From NCBI GenBank assembly GCA_023422485.1, contig JAGTAM010000433.1, positions 1 to 13,897 on the forward strand: a DNA stretch of 13,897 nt. Direction: 5' to 3'. Below are positions 13,551-13,897 of the stretch, piece by piece. The DNA comes from Pseudomonadota bacterium. Lineage in GTDB: Bacteria; Pseudomonadota; Alphaproteobacteria; Rhizobiales; Beijerinckiaceae. The notes beneath the pieces were generated by a model. The model was given only the letters and a program-made list of their open reading frames with translations. It did not search any database and was not told the DNA's origin. The translations under genes and the position numbers were made by a program. Positions within the stretch are counted from its first letter, which is position 1, and each line of letters starts with the position of its first letter.

Positions 13551-13897
13551 GTGACACTTCCCACGCTGATCCAGGCCGCCTCCTTGATCCCGATCGTGTT
13601 CCATCCGGCCTACGAGGCCGAGTTGCCGGCGGGCCACCGCTTTCCGATGCGCAAATACGGGCGGCTCGCCGAGATCCTGCGCGCCCGCGGCCTCGTGCCG
13701 GAGGGCTTCGTCACGCCCGAGCCCGCCGATGCGGCCCTGCTCTCGGGCGCGCACGAGCCGGGCTACGTGGACGCCGTGCTGGCCCTCGACGTGCCGCGCG
13801 CGATCGAGCGGGCGATCGGCTTACCCGTGACGGAGAGCGTCGCCGCCCGCTCCCGCGCCTCGGCCGGCGGCACGCTGCACGCTGCGCGCCTCGCGCT
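13551..13897 (+). CDS. Histone deacetylase superfamily amidohydrolase, N-terminal part
   Basis: The first 115 or so residues of a class II HDAC-like / acetylpolyamine-type amidohydrolase; the gene runs off the window. IPIVFHPAYEAELPAGHRFP with MRKYGRL just after is the family's N-terminal signature, and HEPGYVDAVL further on is the conserved loop-helix. The zinc ligands lie beyond the end. Bacterial members deacetylate small molecules such as polyamines or acetoin-related substrates, or lysines; which one cannot be told. The start is uncertain: GTG 13551 is the farthest after an in-frame stop at 13527 but has AGG only 3 bases before it; TTG 13584 has AGG 8 bases before it and would begin right at the first strand. 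Divergent from the glycosyltransferase with 83 bp between. Confidence 0.85.
   Translation, partial: MTLPTLIQAASLIPIVFHPAYEAELPAGHRFPMRKYGRLAEILRARGLVPEGFVTPEPADAALLSGAHEPGYVDAVLALDVPRAIERAIGLPVTESVAARSRASAGGTLHAARLA

Noticed and set aside
12199..13554. A 451-residue plus-strand open frame over the glycosyltransferase
   Set aside because: The minus-strand frame shows full glycosyltransferase motifs; this one is the low-complexity shadow typical of high-GC third codon positions.

Overview
The window is GC-rich chromosomal DNA (roughly two thirds G+C by eye) from an alphaproteobacterium. Gene content and protein style fit the Methylobacterium/Methylorubrum group of the Hyphomicrobiales: a standalone ParB-like nuclease-fold protein, an EVE protein, a YqaA/DsbB pair, a ceramide-glucosyltransferase-type GT, and GTG starts with four-base overlaps. 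The genus is an inference from overall character, not from a marker gene. I see no IS element, integrase, prophage gene or CRISPR array, so the window reads as resident chromosome with lineage-specific islands.

Layout. 1-1000: the 3' end of gpsA and an EVE-domain gene, both plus strand. 1001-1469: mostly featureless spacer. 1470-2087: a ParB-like gene whose 3' end overlaps the convergent dsbB. 2051-3144: yqaA-dsbB on the minus strand, coupled through a GTGA overlap. 3275-3359: tRNA-Leu(CAA). 3381-5455: a divergent AraC regulator/aldo-keto reductase pair, with two near-identical 14-bp boxes 21 bp apart between them. 5462-5507: a long hairpin filling the gap between converging stop codons. 5509-8818 (minus): an amidotransferase downstream of two exported proteins of unknown function. 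9158-11832 (minus): three coiled-coil genes in a tight row. 11833-12306: a long leader containing a strikingly AT-rich patch with several palindromes. 12307-13467 (minus): a GT21/GT2-type membrane glycosyltransferase. From 13551 to the window end: the start of a histone-deacetylase-superfamily enzyme.

The part most likely to be undescribed is 9158-12060. A 521-residue protein with a proline-free rod of about 380 residues is followed, 23 and 18 bases apart, by two short coiled-coil proteins. The two short ones look like paralogues: they share conserved end caps, and their rods differ by exactly 28 residues (four heptads). The set resembles a bacterial coiled-coil scaffold or filament locus. 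The second candidate is the exported pair at 6246-8818: a 686-residue protein with 12 cysteines and an internal repeat of about 119 residues, translationally coupled to a small two-cysteine exported protein.

All functions are read from sequence motifs by eye. No database search was run. Start codons were chosen from Shine-Dalgarno spacing, signal peptides and overlaps.
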